Shown here: positions 9,130 to 18,713 of the stretch, in pieces | Layout of the letters: each line of letters begins with the position of its first letter | How positions within the stretch are numbered: the first letter of the stretch is position 1 | Source of the DNA: Lysobacter sp. GX 14042 | Lineage (GTDB): Bacteria; Pseudomonadota; Gammaproteobacteria; Xanthomonadales; Xanthomonadaceae | DNA length: 64,000 nt | Reading direction: 5' to 3' | Assembly: GCF_021390425.1 (NCBI RefSeq) | Contig: NZ_JAJUWY010000002.1 | Location: 434,001 to 498,000, forward strand | Notes under the pieces: model-generated | Told to the model about the DNA's origin: nothing | The model's database searches: none | The model's input: the letters and a program-made list of their open reading frames with translations, nothing else | Translations under genes and position numbers: made by a program

Positions 9130-11241
9130 TCAGTCGTTGAGCTGTTGCCACAGGAACGTATACGCCAGCGCACTCATGTGCGCGGCCTGCTGGTTGTTCG
9201 CCGCGCCGCCGTGGCCGCCCTCGATGTTCTCGTAGTAGCGCACGTCCTCGCCGCCTTCCAGCATCGCCGCCATCATCTTGCGGGCATGGCCGGGGTGGAC
9301 GCGGTCGTCACGGGTGGAGGTGGTGAACAGGGTCGGCGGGTAGTCCTTCGCCGGGTCGTAGAGGTGGTACGGGGAGAAGGTCCTGATGAACTCCCACTCC
9401 TCCGGCTTGTCGGGGTTGCCGTACTCGGCCATCCACGAGGCGCCGGCCAGCAGCTTGTGGTAGCGCTGCATGTCCAGCAGCGGCACCTGCACCACGATCG
9501 CGCCGAACAGCTCCGGGTACTGGGTCAGCATGTTGCCCATCAGCAGGCCGCCGTTGCTGCCGCCCTGGATGCCGAGCTTCTCCGGAACGGTGACACCGGT
9601 GGCGACCAGGTCCTTCGCCACCGCGGCGAAGTCCTCGTAGGCCTTGTGCCGGTTGGCCTTGAGCGCGGCCTGGTGCCAGCGCGGGCCGTACTCGCCACCG
9701 CCACGGATGTTGGCGACGGCATAGGCGCCGCCCTTCTCCATCCACGCCTTGCCGGCCGCGGCGTTGTAGCCGGGGGTCAGCGAGATCTCGAAACCGCCGT
9801 AGCCGTACAGCAGGGTCGGGGTGGAGCCGTCGGCCTGCATGTCCTGCGGACGGACCAGGAAGTACGGGACCTTCGTGCCGTCCTCGCTGGTGGCGAAGTG
9901 CTGCTCGACGACATGCGTGGATCCGTCGAAGAAGGCCGGGTTGGACTTCAGCGGCTGCGCCGGGGCGTCGGTGGAAACGTCGGCGATCGACAGCGTGGTC
10001 GGGGTCAGGTAGCCGGTCTCGGTCACCCACACCGCATCGGAGGTGTCGCGGTCGACGGCGCCCACCGCGATGGTGCCGATCCCCTCGGTCGAGCCGAACG
10101 GCCGGCTGGCCCACTCGCCCTCGCCCGGGGTGAGCACGGTGACGACGTTCTTGACGTCCTCCAGCACGTTGAGCACCAGGTGGTTGCGGGTCCAGCTGTA
10201 GCCGGCCAGCGAGCTGCGCTCGGTCGGCTCGAACAGCACCGTGAACCCGCGCCCGCCGTCCATGAACTCGTCGAACTTCGTGGCGATCAGGCTACCGGCC
10301 GGGTAGGTGGTGCCCCCGGCGGTGTACGGCTCGCGCAGCTCCAGGGTCAGCCACTCGCGGTAGCCGCTCTTGTTGGCCGAGTTGGGCGCATCGATCTTCT
10401 CGAGGCTGCCGTCGGCCTGGCGCAGGTAAAGCTCGTCGTTGTAGAAGGCCAGGGTGCGGCTGACGAAGTCACGCACGTGCCCCGGGGTCAGGTCGCGGTA
10501 GGCGGAGATGTACATGTCATCGGCCTGGCCTTCGTAGATCGTGACCGCCTCGTCCATGGCCTGCCCGCGCGCGAGCTGCCTGACCACCCGCGGGTAGCCG
10601 GACTCGGTCATGCTGCCATCGCCGAAGTCGGTGAACACGTAGACCGTGTCCTGGTCGATCCAGCTCATGCCGCCCTTGGCTTCCTCGCGGAAGAAACCGC
10701 CTTCCACCCAGTCCTTGTCGACCAGGTCGAACTCGCGGGTGACGTCGGCGTCGGCGCCGCCGCGCGAGAGCGCGACCAGGCAGCGGCGGTACTCCGGCTC
10801 CAGGCAGTTGGCGCCGTGCCAGACCCAGTTCTCGCCCTCGGCGGCGTTGAGCGCATCCAGGTCCAGGACGGTTTCCCAGGCTGGCGCGTCCTTGCGGTAC
10901 TCCTCGAGCGTGGTGCGCCGCCACAGGCCGCGCTCGTGCCGGGCGTCCTTCCAGAAGTTGTAGTAGTACTGCCCGATCTTCTGCACGCCGGGGATCTTGG
11001 CGTCGGAGTCGAGGATGGCGCGGATGTCGGCCTCGAGCTGGCGGAATTCCGGCGTGGCGGCGAGTTCGGCCTCGGCTTCGGCATTGCGGGCGCGGACCCA
11101 GTCCAGGGCCTTCGCGCCCTCGACCTCTTCCAGCCAGAGATGGGGATCGTTCACGGTGGCCTCCTGGGCGCCGGCGGCGCCCATGGCAAGGATGCCGGCG
11201 GCAAGGACGGCGGCCTGGCAGGCCTGCGACAGCTTGGACAT
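9130..11241 (-). CDS. Exported prolyl oligopeptidase family serine peptidase
   Basis: 703 residues from the ATG at 11241, with a signal peptide (MSKLSQACQAAVLAAGILAM, then GAAGAQ). The mature part begins EATVNDPHLWLEEVEGAKAL, the typical POP N-terminus, followed by the seven-bladed propeller and the hydrolase domain with Ser562 in IQGGSNGG, Asp645/646 in STRDDRVHPGH and His677 in EGGHGG. It therefore belongs to the prolyl oligopeptidase branch rather than the oligopeptidase B branch of its downstream neighbour. It probably degrades proline-containing peptides in the periplasm. The stop lies next to the right arm of the inverted repeat. Confidence 0.92.
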   Translation of the reverse strand: MSKLSQACQAAVLAAGILAMGAAGAQEATVNDPHLWLEEVEGAKALDWVRARNAEAEAELAATPEFRQLEADIRAILDSDAKIPGVQKIGQYYYNFWKDARHERGLWRRTTLEEYRKDAPAWETVLDLDALNAAEGENWVWHGANCLEPEYRRCLVALSRGGADADVTREFDLVDKDWVEGGFFREEAKGGMSWIDQDTVYVFTDFGDGSMTESGYPRVVRQLARGQAMDEAVTIYEGQADDMYISAYRDLTPGHVRDFVSRTLAFYNDELYLRQADGSLEKIDAPNSANKSGYREWLTLELREPYTAGGTTYPAGSLIATKFDEFMDGGRGFTVLFEPTERSSLAGYSWTRNHLVLNVLEDVKNVVTVLTPGEGEWASRPFGSTEGIGTIAVGAVDRDTSDAVWVTETGYLTPTTLSIADVSTDAPAQPLKSNPAFFDGSTHVVEQHFATSEDGTKVPYFLVRPQDMQADGSTPTLLYGYGGFEISLTPGYNAAAGKAWMEKGGAYAVANIRGGGEYGPRWHQAALKANRHKAYEDFAAVAKDLVATGVTVPEKLGIQGGSNGGLLMGNMLTQYPELFGAIVVQVPLLDMQRYHKLLAGASWMAEYGNPDKPEEWEFIRTFSPYHLYDPAKDYPPTLFTTSTRDDRVHPGHARKMMAAMLEGGEDVRYYENIEGGHGGAANNQQAAHMSALAYTFLWQQLND

Positions 11242-11315
11242 GGGCGCTCCGGTGATTGTGCGGCTCAAACCGCGGACGCTAGCACAGCCCGGGGCCCCGG
11301 CTGCCGTGCCCGAAG

Positions 11316-11645
11316 TCACGCGGTGCGGGCGTCGCGCCGGCGCCGGGTGGGGACGCGTCGCCGGCGGTACGCCGGCTGCGCGGCGGGCAGGCGTCGCAAG
11401 ACGGCAGGACGTGGCGGAACCCGCGTGGCGGGTGCCGCATGACCGGCGGCAGCATCCAGGCGCGCGGCCAGCCGCAGGCACGCCCATGCACACAGCGGCA
11501 TGCCCAGCAACCACAGCGGCAGCCAGCCCACCGCGGAATACCCCCGCGCCGCCGGGATCAGCACCACCAGGGTGGCGCCGATGGCAACGGCGAAGCGCAG
11601 GACGTCGTCGACCGGGCTTTTGCGGCGGATGTCGGAACGGTTCAT
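11316..11645 (-). CDS. Small basic membrane protein, unknown function
   Basis: A 109-residue protein from the ATG at 11645 (MNRSDIRRKSPVDDVLRFAV). Two hydrophobic segments at about 18-33 and 40-63 are followed by a strongly basic, Arg/Pro/Ala-rich tail. A longer start at 11777 has no support. I do not recognise the family. It is divergent from the outer membrane protein gene that starts at 11789. Confidence 0.55.
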   Translation of the reverse strand: MNRSDIRRKSPVDDVLRFAVAIGATLVVLIPAARGYSAVGWLPLWLLGMPLCAWACLRLAARLDAAAGHAAPATRVPPRPAVLRRLPAAQPAYRRRRVPTRRRRDARTA

Positions 11646-11788
11646 GGCGGGGCTCCGCGGGACTGGAGCGACAGCTTCAGGGCCCGCCATCTCACCGGTT
11701 GCGACCGGGTGATCGTTCGCCCGCCTGCATGGATAATGGCCCCGCGGCCGGCCCTGTTCGGCCGTTTTCTTTGTCACCGGAGTCCTCG

Positions 11789-12514
11789 ATGCGTTTGCCG
11801 TTCCTGACCCTTGCCGCCGCCGCGGGGCTCGCCACGCCCTTTGCTGCCGTCGCCAACCCGGCGACTGAAGGCCGTGGCTGGCACGGCGAGGGCGAGCTGG
11901 GCTTGGCCCTGGCCAGCGGAAACACCGACAGCCAGACGCTCAACGGCAAGCTCGGCCTGACCCGCGAGGACCCCTTGTGGGAACACGCGATGGGTCTGTC
12001 GTTGCTGTACGGCAAGCAGGACGGCATCGAAAGCGCATCGCGTTACGAGGCGTTCGGCAAGCTCGGCCGTCGCATGGATGACCGCAGGCAATGGTCTGGC
12101 TCGGTGCGCACCGAACGCGACCACTTCGCCGCCTACGAGTACCAGTCGGCCATCGCGATCGGCTACAGCCACGAGCTGGTGAAGCAGGAGGCAACGCAGC
12201 TGCGCTTCGAGATCGGCCCGGGTTATCGCTGGTCCAAACTGCAGGGCGTGCGCGTGCACGAGAACGGCGCCATCGCCCGCGGCCAACTGGAATTCAGCCA
12301 CCAGTTCAACCCGTCGACGCTGGCCTACGACACGCTGCTGGTCGAGGCAGGGCAGGAGAACACGTTCGCCCGCAACGACGTGGGAGTGGCGGTCAGGATG
12401 AGCGATGCGCTGGCATTGAAGGCCGGGCTGCAAGTGCGCCACAACACCGATGCACTGCCCGGCACCCGGAAGACCGATACCCTGACCACGGTCAATGTCG
12501 TCTACGGGTTCTGA
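11789..12514 (+). CDS. DUF481 family outer membrane beta-barrel protein
   Basis: A 241-residue protein with a cleavable signal peptide (MRLPFLTLAAAAGLATPFAA) and a mature part of alternating beta-strand pattern. WHGEGELGLALASGNTDSQT is the typical opening strand of DUF481 (YdiY-like) proteins, and the protein ends in Phe (NVVYGF) as outer membrane barrels do. A salt-stress-inducible outer membrane protein is the usual annotation of the family; the physiological role is not established. SD-like GGAGTC lies upstream of the start. Confidence 0.87.
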   Translation: MRLPFLTLAAAAGLATPFAAVANPATEGRGWHGEGELGLALASGNTDSQTLNGKLGLTREDPLWEHAMGLSLLYGKQDGIESASRYEAFGKLGRRMDDRRQWSGSVRTERDHFAAYEYQSAIAIGYSHELVKQEATQLRFEIGPGYRWSKLQGVRVHENGAIARGQLEFSHQFNPSTLAYDTLLVEAGQENTFARNDVGVAVRMSDALALKAGLQVRHNTDALPGTRKTDTLTTVNVVYGF

Positions 12515-12526
12515 GCGGCGCCCCGC

Positions 12527-13504
12527 TCAGCCCGGCACGCAGTCGTAATTGGCGGTCGCCAGCGACAGCAGCGTCCGTGCCTGCTCGCGCAGCGACGCCG
12601 GCTCGACGATCTCCGCATCGCTGCCGTAGTGCAGCACGTCCATCAGCAACTCGCGTCCGGAGCTGTAGGGCAGCTTCAATTCATAGCGGCCGTCGGGCAG
12701 GAAACGGCCCTCCTGGCGCGAGTGCCAGTGCTCGTCGGCGACCCAGCGCGCGGCCTTCGGGCTGAAGAGGATGGTGGCCCAGCCACGCGGCTCGCCGGAA
12801 AAGATCCCGTAGCTGGAGGCGAGCTGGCGGTCCAGGTCCTCCTCGGGCTGGTCGATCGCGGGTTCTTCCATCGGCCGGGCAGCCGTGATGCGGTCCACGG
12901 CGAAGCTGCGCAGGCCCTCGCGCTCATGGTCCCAGGCGTCCAGGTACCAGTTGTCGCGGTAGTGGGTCAGCCGCTGGGGCGAGACCACCCGGCGGGTGTG
13001 CTGGTCGGTGGAGCGGGCGCGGTACTCGAAGGCCAGCCGGCGCCGGTCCAGCACCGCGGTGGCGACGTGGCGGAAGGCGGTCTGGTCGAGCCGGCGGGTG
13101 CGGTGCGGGATCACCCGGACCCGCTCGACCGGCACCCGGCGCCCGCCGGCATGCTCGTCGAGCAGCTTCTCGATGCGTTCCTGCAGCGGGGCCAGCGCCT
13201 CCGACAGCACGCCACCGCCGCTGCGCCGCATCACCTGCTGGGCGGCGAGCAGCGAGTGCAGTTCCTCCGAGCTCAGCCACAGTCCCGGCAGCTCGAAGCG
13301 GTCGTCCTCGCCGCGGTCGTAACGGAAACCGGCCTCGCCATCGCCCTCCACCGGCGCCATCAGCTGGTCGCGCAGATAGGCGATGTCGCGATAGACGGTA
13401 GCCCGCGAGCACTCCAGCTCTTCCTGCAGCCGGGCGACCTTGACCGGGTAGCGCGAGGACGAGAACAGGCGGTGCAATGCGTGGATGCGTTCGATTCGTT
13501 CCAT
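12527..13504 (-). CDS. YafY-type transcriptional regulator (HTH + WYL domain)
   Basis: A 325-residue regulator from the ATG at 13504. The N-terminal winged HTH (about 1-65: IHALHRLFSSSRYPVKVARL and SRATVYRDIAYLRDQL) is followed by a WYL domain around 140-220, with the family signature seen here as NWYLDAWDHEREGLRSFAVD. WYL proteins sense ligands, often nucleic acids or nucleotides, and repress or activate nearby genes; many sit next to defence systems, but no such system is visible here. The target is unknown. It is divergent from the SLC13 permease gene. Confidence 0.9.
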   Translation of the reverse strand: MERIERIHALHRLFSSSRYPVKVARLQEELECSRATVYRDIAYLRDQLMAPVEGDGEAGFRYDRGEDDRFELPGLWLSSEELHSLLAAQQVMRRSGGGVLSEALAPLQERIEKLLDEHAGGRRVPVERVRVIPHRTRRLDQTAFRHVATAVLDRRRLAFEYRARSTDQHTRRVVSPQRLTHYRDNWYLDAWDHEREGLRSFAVDRITAARPMEEPAIDQPEEDLDRQLASSYGIFSGEPRGWATILFSPKAARWVADEHWHSRQEGRFLPDGRYELKLPYSSGRELLMDVLHYGSDAEIVEPASLREQARTLLSLATANYDCVPG

Positions 13505-13696
13505 GGACGCTGCCGGTAGAGGTGCCGCCCAAGCATGGCACCGGCCCCGGGCAGCCGCCAGCGCCCCCGGGGCGCCCCTGCTCGCCGGCCGGCGCGGTGG
13601 CGGGCACAATGCGCGGCATGTGCATCCGCCCGGTCACCACGCCTTGAGGCCCCCTGCGGGCCACGCCGGCCCCTTCCCGCGGGGAGGGCGCCGCTG

Positions 13697-15457
13697 ATGG
13701 GCATGGAGCTGTGGCTGACGCTGGCGGTGCTGGCCGGCGCGATCTACCTGTTCGTCACCGAGAAGCTCCCGGTGGACGTGGTCGCGCTGCTGGTCATGGC
13801 CAGCCTGCTGGTGCTCGGCCTGGTGAGCCCGCCGGAGGCGCTGTCGGGCTTCAGCAGCCAGGCGACCATCACCGTGGCGGCGATGTTCGTGCTCAGCGCC
13901 GGCCTGCAGCGCAGCGGGGCCCTGCTGGGCATGGGCGAGGCACTGGCGCGGATCCGCTGGCCGTGGCTGTTCGCGCTGGTGATGATGCTGGTGGTGGCCT
14001 TCGTCTCGGCCTTCGTCAACAACACCGCGGCGGTGGCGGTGTTCCTGCCGCTGGTGATCAGCGCGGCGATCGCCAGCCGCAAGGCGCCGTCCCGGTACCT
14101 GATCCCGCTGTCGTACGCGGCGCAGTTCGGCGGCGTGTGCACCCTGGTGGGCACCTCGACCAACCTGCTGGTGAACTCGCTGGCGATCCAATCCGGCCGC
14201 GCCGGATTCGGACTGTTCGAGTTCGCCCCGCTGGGCGTGATCTTCGTGGGCATCGGCACCGCCTACCTGATGCTGGTGCGCAACTTCCTGCTGCCCGACC
14301 TGGGCGTGCCGGAAATGGACACCGACGGACATGGCGGGCCCTTCATGGTCGAGCTTCTGGTCCCCGAGAAGTCGCCGGCGGTGGGCCAGCGCGGCCGCGA
14401 CGTGGTGCCGGCGGACGCCGGCCCGGTCAGTGTGCTGCAGGTGATCCGCGATGGCGTGGTCCAGCCCAGCCGGCATGTCGAACTGCAAGCCGGCGACCGC
14501 CTGCTGCTGCGCGGGGAGTGGAGCCGGATCCAGGCGCTGCGCAGGCAACTCAAGCTGGAGCACGACCAGGTCGCGCGTGACCTGGAAGGCCACGCCGGGG
14601 CCGAGCGCCTGCACGCCGAGGTGATGGTCGCCCCCGGCTCGCACCTGATCGGCCACACCCTGGCGGGCATGCGCTTCGGCCACGTCTACCGGGTGCGCGT
14701 GCATGGCCTGCAGCGCCAGCGCGCACCGCTGCGCCAGCGCCTGGACCACATGCCGCTGGCAGTCGGCGACATCCTGCTGGTGGACTCCACCGAGAAGGCC
14801 CTGCGCACCTTGCGCGACGATCCCGGGCTGATCGTGCTCGGCGAGCGCGCGCAGCCGCGGATCGATGCCCGCCGGGCCTGGACCTCGGCGCTGGTCATGG
14901 CCGGGGTGATCGGCACCGCGGCACTGGGACTGCTGCCGATCGTGGCCTCGGCGATCCTGGGCTGCGTCGCGCTGGTGGTGCTGCGTTGCCTGAAACCCGA
15001 CGAGGCCTATGCCGCGGTCGACTGGAAGGTCGTCATGCTGCTGGCCGGCGTGTTGCCGCTGGGCATCGCACTGGAACACTCCGGCGGCGCGTCCTGGCTG
15101 GCACGCAACGCGATCGGCCTGGTGGGCGGGATGGGGCCGGTGGCCTGCCTGGCGGTGGTGTACCTGCTGAGCTCGATACTCACCGAGGTCATGAGCAACA
15201 ACGCCGCGGCGGTACTGGTGGTGCCGATCGGCATCGCCACGGCAGAGTCGCTGGGGGTGGACGCCAAGCCGTTCCTGGTCGCCGTGGCGTTCGCCGCCTC
15301 CACCTCCTTCGCCACCCCGGTCGGCTACCAGACCAACGCGATGGTCCACGCGGCGGCCGGCTACCGCTTCGCCGACTTCATCCGCATCGGCATGCCGCTC
15401 AACCTGATTTTCTGGATCGCGGCGGTTGTGCTGATTCCACGCTTTTTCCCTTTCTGA
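13697..15457 (+). CDS. SLC13/DASS-family anion permease with two RCK_C (TrkA-C) domains
   Basis: A 586-residue inner membrane transporter. Hydrophobic segments run from residue 1 to about 210 and from about 400 to the end. Between them lies a soluble insert with two TrkA-C-like repeats (around 220-300 and 310-390; note EKSPAVGQ and VLQVIRDG). The motifs FVNNTAAVAVFLPLVI, LVGTSTNLLVNS and, in the second half, EVMSNNAAAVLVVPI and ASTSFATPVGYQTNAMV are the paired SNT-type sites of the DASS fold. The substrate is probably a di- or tricarboxylate or sulfate, driven by Na+; not assignable from sequence alone. SD GGGGAGGG lies upstream. Confidence 0.88.
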   Translation: MGMELWLTLAVLAGAIYLFVTEKLPVDVVALLVMASLLVLGLVSPPEALSGFSSQATITVAAMFVLSAGLQRSGALLGMGEALARIRWPWLFALVMMLVVAFVSAFVNNTAAVAVFLPLVISAAIASRKAPSRYLIPLSYAAQFGGVCTLVGTSTNLLVNSLAIQSGRAGFGLFEFAPLGVIFVGIGTAYLMLVRNFLLPDLGVPEMDTDGHGGPFMVELLVPEKSPAVGQRGRDVVPADAGPVSVLQVIRDGVVQPSRHVELQAGDRLLLRGEWSRIQALRRQLKLEHDQVARDLEGHAGAERLHAEVMVAPGSHLIGHTLAGMRFGHVYRVRVHGLQRQRAPLRQRLDHMPLAVGDILLVDSTEKALRTLRDDPGLIVLGERAQPRIDARRAWTSALVMAGVIGTAALGLLPIVASAILGCVALVVLRCLKPDEAYAAVDWKVVMLLAGVLPLGIALEHSGGASWLARNAIGLVGGMGPVACLAVVYLLSSILTEVMSNNAAAVLVVPIGIATAESLGVDAKPFLVAVAFAASTSFATPVGYQTNAMVHAAAGYRFADFIRIGMPLNLIFWIAAVVLIPRFFPF

Positions 15458-15548
15458 GCCCGCGGTCCCGCCGCCGTTCAGGTCCAGCGCCCGGCAAGCG
15501 AGTGCGGTCGGCATAATGAAAGGCCGTCCGCCACTGCCCTGACCCGCC

Positions 15549-16202
15549 ATGCTCGGCGCCCTGGGGCTGGCCCTGCTGGCCGGCCCGTTCGTCACCCTGC
15601 CCGCGACCGCAACCGCTGAACCCGCCCCGCAAGTGGCGGCGCTCGGCGCCGATCCCGCGCGCATGCGCCTGTGGTGCTATTCGCTGCGCTGTGGAGACGA
15701 GGAGTGGCGTTCGCCGGGGCCGGTGGCGCTGCAGTTCGCCAGCGAAACCGGGGCCGGCCCGCTGCCGGGCAGCGAGCCGTGGATCGGCCTGAGTGCCCCG
15801 GCCACCCCGCGCGACTCCCGCGCCAGCTACGCCAACGACTGGCGCATCGGCACCCGGTACGGCGTGCAGGCCCTGCGTGATGGCCCGGCGCGCATCGCCG
15901 TGCAGGTCGGGGCCGGCTACCGCATGGCACCGCTGGGCGACGATGGCATCCACCTGCCCGGGCCGGTCATGCGCGGCGCGCTCGATTTCGGCTACCGCTT
16001 CGGCGAGCGCGCCCACTGGAACCAGCTGATCCAGTGGGAAGCCGGCCAGGGGCAGACCTTCGTCAAGCAATCGGTCGGGCTGGATGTGGCGCTGTGGCCG
16101 GACTGGATGCTGGAAACCGACTTCGCCATCCGCCACGACGAGATGGGCCGCAGCGGACTGGAATCGGCGGAATCCTCGGTGCAGCTGCACCGCCGGTTCT
16201 AG
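15549..16202 (+). CDS. Exported beta-barrel-like protein, probable outer membrane
   Basis: A 217-residue protein with an N-terminal signal ([20 protein letters not shown]). The mature protein alternates polar and hydrophobic residues in strand-sized stretches ([42 protein letters not shown]) and ends in Phe, which fits a small outer membrane barrel. It resembles DUF481-type proteins loosely. Two Cys (WCYSLRC) near the mature N-terminus could form a disulfide. Its stop overlaps the convergent hemC stop by four bases. Confidence 0.6.
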   Translation: MLGALGLALLAGPFVTLPATATAEPAPQVAALGADPARMRLWCYSLRCGDEEWRSPGPVALQFASETGAGPLPGSEPWIGLSAPATPRDSRASYANDWRIGTRYGVQALRDGPARIAVQVGAGYRMAPLGDDGIHLPGPVMRGALDFGYRFGERAHWNQLIQWEAGQGQTFVKQSVGLDVALWPDWMLETDFAIRHDEMGRSGLESAESSVQLHRRF

Positions 16203-17125
16203 GCGCCGGCTGCGTCCGGCTCCAGGTCCAGCAGCGGACCGGCCCCGCGTTCGAGCAGCAGTGCGGCGACTTCGCGACCCAGCGCCTGCGGATCACCGCC
16301 ACTGGCCTCTGCCCGCACCGCCCGGCCGTCCTGCGCCGAGCCGACCAGGCCCTGCAGGTGCAGCCCGGCGCCCTGCTCCAGCGCGAGCGCGGCGACCGGC
16401 ACGTGGCAGCTGCCGTGCAGTGCCTGGTTCATCGCCCGCTCCGCCTCCACGCAGCGGCGGGTGGACGCGTCGTCCAGCGCCACCAGCAGCGCGGCGACAT
16501 CACCGGCGTCGTCCCGGCATTCGATCGCGATCGCCCCCTGCGCCGGCGCCGGCAGCCATTGCGGTGCGGCCAGCTTCGAGCGGATGCGCGCCTCCAGCCC
16601 GAGCCGCTGCAGGCCAGCGCAGGCGAGGATGATCGCGTCGTACTCGCCGGCGTCGAGCTTGGCCAGCCGGGTGTTCACGTTGCCGCGCAGGTCGCGCAGC
16701 ACCAGGTCCGGCCGCAACGCGCGCACCTGGGCCTGCCGGCGCAGCGAGGAGGTGCCGACCACCGCACCCGGCGGCAGCGCCTCCAGGTCGTCGAAACCGT
16801 TGCTGATGAAGCCGTCGGCATGCTCGGCGCGCGGCAGGATCGCCGGCAGCGCGAAACCCGGCTCCAGTTCCATCGGCACGTCCTTGAGCGAGTGCACCGC
16901 GCAGTCGGCCTCCCCGCGCAGCATCGCGACCTCGAGCTCCTTCAGGAACAGGCCCTTGCCGCCGATCGCCGCCAGCGAGCGGTCCAGCACCTCGTCGCCG
17001 CGGGTGCTCATCGGCACCAGCGTGACCTGGAGTCCCGGGTGGGCGGCGCGCAGCGCCTCGGCGACGTGTTCGCTCTGCCACAGGGCGAGCGGGCTCTTGC
17101 GGGTGGCGATGCGGAGGGTCTTCAT
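16199..17125 (-). CDS. hemC: Hydroxymethylbilane synthase (porphobilinogen deaminase)
   Basis: Polymerises four porphobilinogens into hydroxymethylbilane in haem synthesis; cytoplasmic, 308 residues. Seen are the N-terminal [19 protein letters not shown], the substrate-binding Arg/Lys motifs, SSLRRQAQ, the VNTRLAKLD region, and the conserved Cys in [10 protein letters not shown] that carries the dipyrromethane cofactor. Downstream of an AlgR-type regulator gene on the same strand (72-base gap), the algR-hemC order also known from Pseudomonas. Confidence 0.95.
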   Translation of the reverse strand: MKTLRIATRKSPLALWQSEHVAEALRAAHPGLQVTLVPMSTRGDEVLDRSLAAIGGKGLFLKELEVAMLRGEADCAVHSLKDVPMELEPGFALPAILPRAEHADGFISNGFDDLEALPPGAVVGTSSLRRQAQVRALRPDLVLRDLRGNVNTRLAKLDAGEYDAIILACAGLQRLGLEARIRSKLAAPQWLPAPAQGAIAIECRDDAGDVAALLVALDDASTRRCVEAERAMNQALHGSCHVPVAALALEQGAGLHLQGLVGSAQDGRAVRAEASGGDPQALGREVAALLLERGAGPLLDLEPDAAGA

Positions 17126-17197
17126 GGCGCGATTATCGCACCGCCCGAACGTGGCCCGAGCAAGGCCGCCGGCCGCACAGGGTCTGCCGCACCCGCG

Positions 17198-17914
17198 TCA
17201 CAGCTCCCGCAACACCTCGCGCAGGCCCGGCGCACACCGACGGCTGGCCTCCAGCGGCGCCTCCACGCCACGCAGGCCCACCAGGTGGCGCCCGTCGGGT
17301 GTCCGGTGCAGGCCGGTGATCCGCTCACGCGCCACCAGGCAGCTGCGGTGGATACGGATGAAGCGCGCGCCGAACTCCTCCTCCAGCGACTTCAGCGACT
17401 CCTCGATCAGGTGCTCGCCACCGGCGTGGGCGACCACCACGTACTTCTCCTCGGCCTGGAGGTAATGCACCTCCTCCAGCGGAATCAGCTTCATGCTGCC
17501 GCCGACCCGCGAGCACAGGTGGCGGCGGCCGGCACCGGCGGCCTGGCACCGGCCGGCCAGGAAGGTGCGGGCACGGGCCAGCGCCGCGGCCAGGCGCTCC
17601 ACCCGCACCGGCTTGACCAGGAAATCCACCGCATCGACCTCGAAGGCGGACACCGCGTGGCCGTCGTAGGCGGTACAGAACACCACCGCGGGGGGCGAGC
17701 CGAACCGGCGCAGCCGTCGCGCCGCCTCCATGCCATCGATGCCGGGCATGGCGATGTCCAGCAGCAACAGGTCCGGCTGGTGCTCGGCGCAGGCGGCGAG
17801 CGCCTGCTCGCCATCGGCGGCCCGGGCGACCAGTTCGACATCGTCGAAGGCGGCCAGCAATGCCGCCAGCCGGTCGCGGGCGAGCGGCTCGTCGTCGGCG
17901 AGCACCACCCGCAC
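17198..17914 (-). CDS. LytTR-type response regulator (AlgR-like)
   Basis: A 238-residue response regulator starting with GTG. The receiver domain (1-118) has the acidic pair DD near 7-8, phosphoacceptor Asp53 in LLLLDIAMPG and Lys in FLVKPV. The C-terminal LytTR DNA-binding domain (about 135-236) shows VHYLQAEEKYVVV and FIRIHRSCLVA. Placement directly before hemC and the domain set fit AlgR of pseudomonads, which controls alginate and motility genes; the target in this organism is unknown. No cognate kinase (AlgZ) is adjacent. It follows the carboxylesterase gene by three bases and is probably co-transcribed. Confidence 0.88.
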   Translation of the reverse strand: MRVVLADDEPLARDRLAALLAAFDDVELVARAADGEQALAACAEHQPDLLLLDIAMPGIDGMEAARRLRRFGSPPAVVFCTAYDGHAVSAFEVDAVDFLVKPVRVERLAAALARARTFLAGRCQAAGAGRRHLCSRVGGSMKLIPLEEVHYLQAEEKYVVVAHAGGEHLIEESLKSLEEEFGARFIRIHRSCLVARERITGLHRTPDGRHLVGLRGVEAPLEASRRCAPGLREVLREL

Positions 17915-17917
17915 CGC

Positions 17918-18607
17918 TCAGCCCTTCAACCGCCTGCCGAACCACTCGGCCAGATGGCCGATCTGCTCGGCACAGACCTGGTGCGCCATCGGGTACTCGT
18001 GCCACTCCAGTTCCACGCCCAGGTCCCGGAGGATCTTCGCGCTCATGCGTCCGGCCTGCAGCGGCACCACCGGGTCATGGCTGCCGTGGGCCATGAACAC
18101 CGGCTGCCGGCGGGCCTCCGCGCCGGTGGTGGAGCCGAGTGCCTGCAGGACGTCCGGGGCGAGCGGCAGGTAGGTGGACAGCGCCACCAGTCCCGCCAGC
18201 GGCTCGCGGCGGCGCAGGCCCGCGGCCAGGGTGACCGCCCCGCCCTGCGAGAACCCGGCCAGGATCACCCGCTCCGCCGGGACGCCGCGCTCGCCCTCGC
18301 GGGCGATCAGGGCCTCGACCCGGGCGACGGACTCGTCCACCCCGGCGGCATCGGCGCGGTTGGCCAGGTCGAAATCGCGGATGTCGTACCAGGCGCGCAT
18401 CGGGACGCCGTTGTTGACGGTCACCGGGCGGACCGGCGCGTGCGGGAAGACGAAGCGGAGCGCCGGCCAGTCCGGGCGCACCAGCTCGGGCACGATCGGC
18501 ATGAAGTCGTTCCCGTCCGCGCCCAGGCCATGCAGCCAGATCACCGACCACTGCGGGGAGGGGCCGGTCTCGCACTCGAGGGTCTCGAGCAATGCAGTCT
18601 TGTCCAT
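17918..18607 (-). CDS. Phospholipase/carboxylesterase family alpha/beta hydrolase
   Basis: A 229-residue cytoplasmic serine esterase. VIWLHGLGADGNDFMPIVPE is the classic start of the family; the nucleophile lies in GFSQGG, the Asp in HGSHDPVVP and the His in EYPMAHQVC. Such enzymes cleave carboxyl esters of small or lipid substrates. The ATG at 18607 is chosen because homologues begin near this point; an ATG nine bases upstream is the alternative. It precedes the response regulator by three bases. Confidence 0.92.
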   Translation of the reverse strand: MDKTALLETLECETGPSPQWSVIWLHGLGADGNDFMPIVPELVRPDWPALRFVFPHAPVRPVTVNNGVPMRAWYDIRDFDLANRADAAGVDESVARVEALIAREGERGVPAERVILAGFSQGGAVTLAAGLRRREPLAGLVALSTYLPLAPDVLQALGSTTGAEARRQPVFMAHGSHDPVVPLQAGRMSAKILRDLGVELEWHEYPMAHQVCAEQIGHLAEWFGRRLKG

Positions 18608-18713
18608 GGGCACCATTGTGGCCAAGGACCGCCGCGAATGCATGGCGTGGCCGGACAGGCGGCCGGGCCGCGCCCCCGCGGCACGGCATCGATGCGGCAA
18701 GGACGGCAGGCGC

